DNA of 13,241 nucleotides, from contig JAUHXI010000020.1 in assembly GCA_030426875.1 (NCBI GenBank), positions 1-13,241 on the forward strand. The letters are read 5' to 3'. The first letter of the stretch is position 1. Every line of letters begins with the position of its first letter. Made by a program: the position numbers and the translations under genes. Shown piece after piece: positions 10,731-13,241 of this stretch. The notes below the pieces were generated by a model. The model did not search any database. It saw only the letters and a list, made by a program, of their open reading frames with translations, and was not told where the DNA came from. Source of the stretch: a bacterium (lineage in GTDB: Bacteria; Patescibacteriota; Gracilibacteria; UM-FILTER-43-11).

Positions 10731-13241
10731 TTTAAAACAATGTTCCGCTCATCGTCGCTGAGCCCATAAAGGTCGAACACCATGTCATCTATTTGCTGGT
10801 CGGTGGTATCGATTTGGTGTTTTAAGGCTAGGACTTCCTTTTTGTTTTTTTCAAAAAAATCCAGGAGGTCGGCTTTCTTTTCGAGGCTGAGTTTTTTGGC
10901 TTTGAGTTGTTTTAGGAATTCATCGAAGTCGAGTTGGTAGAATTTTTTGAGTTTTTTCGTGAGTTTTTCGAGTTTGTATTCGCTTTGGATGAGGGTGAGG
11001 AATTTTTGAATTTTTTCGTGGAAGGTTTTGTTGAGGGAGAGCATGAGGTCGGCTTTTTCGATAAAAGGTAACTTTCTTTCATCTGAAATATTTTTTATGG
11101 GTATTTTTTCAATATACTGAACTTTGTATTCCAAATATCCGCCTCTGCGTGATATTGCTAAAATGCTCATTAAAAAATCAGCAATCTTTGAATTCAGTAT
11201 GGTTAAAAGGTATTTATCATTTGATTTTATTATGAAGGCAGTCATATCGACTATCATTTCTTTGCTCAAAGTAAAATTATTACCTAAGGATACATTGGGA
11301 TAAACAATATATTCATTATCAAAATTGGTTTTTAAATTAATTTGTTGATATTCATACCACTTTTTAGTTCCGGATATTATACCGTCCTTTATAATTGCCC
11401 TCTTTTCTAATTTGTTTTTATTAGCCGTTAATATATTTTTGTCTTCATTGTAATTTTCAATATCAACTAATTTATATTCATTGTTTTCCCATAAATAAGG
11501 GAAAATTAATTCAGTTGAAGATTTTATTGGCGTGTATTTTTTAATATTTTTTCCAAAAATATAACCCTTGGACAAAGTAGTTTTTGAATTATCAACCAAG
11601 AAACCTTCGTTTAACCCCGTTTTGATTCCTACAATTGGCAAGCCACAATAATCTTTGAGCCTTAAATTACCAGAAGATAATTTTTCAATAAGTTGAATAA
11701 TTTTATCCTCTAAAAGCTTAAAATCACTGCTCAAAAATGAAGCGTGATTAATTTTTATTTTTTGCTCTAATTTCTTTTCATTTAAATCATTAAAATCTAA
11801 ATCTGATATTTTGTAGTAATAAAAGTTATGTTTTTTATCAGGTATTTCTTTTTTTGCATTAAATATAACTGGATATGCTGAAATGCCAGAAAAAACTTCC
11901 AGATCTCCAAAATCAACAATTTCATTTATTGATATATTTTTTGTAAGGAAATTTAGCAATGGTTTTCCATAATTTGCTTCAAAAAATTTACCTGAACAAA
12001 TAAAGCTAAAATCCCCTTTTTGTTTCAAAAGATTAACAGCTTTTTCAAAGAAATATACATACAAATCTGCTTTTCCAGAATAACTTTCGAAATTGTTCTC
12101 CAAAAAATTAGAAATTCCCTTTAGAAGTTCTTGCCTTACATAAGGCGGATTCCCCATAATCACATCAAACCCTCCTGCATCCATAATCGCCTTAAACTCC
12201 TCCTCCCACCTAAACGCCCGCTCCCCCGCCACCGCCGGGTCATCAATCAAACTATTGCCACACTTGATGTTGTGATTCAAATTCACCAGCTTCTTCCCTT
12301 TTTGAGCAGATTTGAGCCACAGCGACAACTTCGTGATCTCCACACTCTCGGGATTCAGATCCACCCCATAAATGTTATTCTCTAGCAAGGACTTGATGTA
12401 ATTCTCGGAACTGAATAAATCCGTTTTATCCTCATTTAAATCAGCAATGATATTGGCCACCCGAATGTTCTCGGCCAGCAGAAAATCAAAGACCTTCACC
12501 AAAAAAGCCCCACTCCCACAGGCAGGATCGAGCACTTTTACATTCCGCAATACCGATTGATACTCCACATAGGTCAGCAACGCGCGTTTTTTGTAATTCA
12601 CATCCGTGATGTCTTCTTTTAAGTGGTGTTTTGCCTTGATTTCCAACTCTTTTTCTTCGAGATACTTCCCCAACGAGTTCTTAACAATGTAATCGACAAT
12701 GTAGTCTGGCGTGTAAAAAATACCGTCTTTTTTGCGCTTCGATTTCTTTTTATCCACGTCCTCCCCATCGATCGCCTTAGCCTTCAGCTCCTCTAAATCT
12801 GAAATGGATTGCTCAAAAATGTGCCCCAAAATATTCACCGACAAATCTTCGGAAAAATCATATTTCCCAAACTCCAAAAACTTCCGACACACCCCATCGC
12901 TGATTTTAAGTTGGTCCAACTCCAGATCCTCCGCAAATAAACCCCCATTGTAACCATCGGGAATGCCTAATTTTTCACTCCCCACATCAATGGCCCTAAA
13001 AAAGCCTTTCATCGTGTCCCACACGTTTGAAAATCCTGATTCAGCCGCCTCAATCACCTTCAATAGAATATTTGGTGGCAATAAGTCCATGTCCTCACAA
13101 AAACAGACAAACACCACCCGATCAATCAGCTTTTGAGCCTTTTCAATCGTCAGGGAAAAGTTCTCCTTTGGAATCGAATTATTGGTCACAATGTCTTTGA
13201 TCAGCTCTTGGCGCAACAACTTGTATTCTTTATAAAAACTT
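10724..13241 (-). CDS. Eco57I/type IIG-like restriction-modification protein (N-terminus outside window)
   Basis: The frame stays open to the window edge, so the start and any N-terminal nuclease domain are not visible; the first visible residues read SFYKEYKLLRQELIKDIV. Numbering from the Leu/TTG codon at 13219, residues 165-179 hold DGIFYTPDYIVDYIV, 229-237 VLDPACGSG (motif I, S-adenosylmethionine binding), 284-291 the YGVDLNPE segment, and 354-360 IMGNPPY (motif IV, adenine N6 methylation). Residues about 515-705 look like a TaqI-type target-recognition region, and the end (about 725-825) is helical and lysine-rich with an IDDMVFDLYGL motif typical of such enzymes. It should methylate adenine in a specific DNA site and may also cut unmethylated DNA. 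The segment after NPPY is far more AT-rich than either side. No separate restriction or specificity gene is visible. PglX-like phage-exclusion methylases are the main alternative. Confidence 0.85.
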   Translation of the reverse strand, partial: SFYKEYKLLRQELIKDIVTNNSIPKENFSLTIEKAQKLIDRVVFVCFCEDMDLLPPNILLKVIEAAESGFSNVWDTMKGFFRAIDVGSEKLGIPDGYNGGLFAEDLELDQLKISDGVCRKFLEFGKYDFSEDLSVNILGHIFEQSISDLEELKAKAIDGEDVDKKKSKRKKDGIFYTPDYIVDYIVKNSLGKYLEEKELEIKAKHHLKEDITDVNYKKRALLTYVEYQSVLRNVKVLDPACGSGAFLVKVFDFLLAENIRVANIIADLNEDKTDLFSSENYIKSLLENNIYGVDLNPESVEITKLSLWLKSAQKGKKLVNLNHNIKCGNSLIDDPAVAGERAFRWEEEFKAIMDAGGFDVIMGNPPYVRQELLKGISNFLENNFESYSGKADLYVYFFEKAVNLLKQKGDFSFICSGKFFEANYGKPLLNFLTKNISINEIVDFGDLEVFSGISAYPVIFNAKKEIPDKKHNFYYYKISDLDFNDLNEKKLEQKIKINHASFLSSDFKLLEDKIIQLIEKLSSGNLRLKDYCGLPIVGIKTGLNEGFLVDNSKTTLSKGYIFGKNIKKYTPIKSSTELIFPYLWENNEYKLVDIENYNEDKNILTANKNKLEKRAIIKDGIISGTKKWYEYQQINLKTNFDNEYIVYPNVSLGNNFTLSKEMIVDMTAFIIKSNDKYLLTILNSKIADFLMSILAISRRGGYLEYKVQYIEKIPIKNISDERKLPFIEKADLMLSLNKTFHEKIQKFLTLIQSEYKLEKLTKKLKKFYQLDFDEFLKQLKAKKLSLEKKADLLDFFEKNKKEVLALKHQIDTTDQQIDDMVFDLYGLSDDERNIVLNG
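11070..12130 (-). other. AT-rich specificity segment inside the methylase gene
   Basis: By hand count, bases 11401-11460 contain 12 G/C out of 60, while bases 12181-12240 just outside contain 39 of 60. The low-GC block runs roughly from 11070 to 12130, which is residues about 363-716, starting immediately after the NPPY motif and including the target-recognition region. The edges are estimated by eye. Replacement of the specificity region by recombination is the likely cause. Confidence 0.6.

Noticed and set aside
10724..13219. Complete restriction-modification gene starting at TTG 13219
   Set aside because: The frame continues in phase to the last base of the window, and proteins of this family normally have a long N-terminal region before this point.
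1..13241. UGA recoding as in Gracilibacteria/Absconditabacteria
   Set aside because: TGA ends several genes at expected family lengths (MATE, DMT, HigA) and does not interrupt conserved domains.

Overview
The window looks like a piece of a Patescibacteria (CPR) chromosome, possibly Peregrinibacteria-like. This placement is an inference. It rests on a protein with two CxxC-x17-CxxC zinc-ribbon domains plus glycine-arginine and lysine-alanine tails, a type I recall being common in these genomes, on AT-rich compact gene packing, and on the absence of a Shine-Dalgarno sequence at all eleven starts I examined. The standard genetic code fits: TGA acts as a stop, with no sign of UGA recoding. No rRNA, tRNA, CRISPR array or transposase is visible.

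Layout, left to right. Bases 44-976 hold a terminator and the minus-strand zinc-ribbon/RGG/histone-tail protein. Bases 1096-1413 hold a promoter and a plus-strand GIY-YIG nuclease-like gene. A plus-strand gene for a haem-oxygenase-fold metal oxidase (1594-2280) sits between two inverted copies of a 37-base hairpin repeat; the right copy runs into a 35-codon remnant resembling the start of an EamA/DMT transporter. From 2409 to 8180 every gene is on the minus strand: a HigB/HigA toxin-antitoxin pair, an FAD monooxygenase, a membrane-anchored NAPE-PLD-like metallo-beta-lactamase-fold hydrolase, a SulP anion transporter with a STAS domain, and an SRPBCC + GyrI-like fusion. A plus-strand MATE exporter (8279) diverges from the fusion gene and is followed by a DMT/EamA transporter (9751-10704). 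The right end is a large minus-strand Eco57I/type IIG-like restriction-modification protein whose N-terminus runs off the window.

How the parts may work together. The GyrI-like (small-molecule binding) fusion and the MATE pump share a short divergent promoter region with an inverted repeat, which suggests a drug or metabolite response unit. The toxin-antitoxin pair and the restriction-modification gene are typical accessory or defence cargo. The adenine methylase core of the latter is joined to a strikingly AT-rich specificity region, as if that part had been exchanged.

Several promoters can be read by eye. Four of them place the transcription start at or next to the AUG (HigB, HigA, the metallo-hydrolase and MATE), which fits a genome that does not use Shine-Dalgarno initiation. 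The most interesting items are the general lack of Shine-Dalgarno sequences with leaderless candidates, the covarying inverted hairpin repeats around the metal-oxidase gene, the palindrome placed inside the HigA promoter spacer, and the compositional break immediately after the NPPY motif of the methylase.
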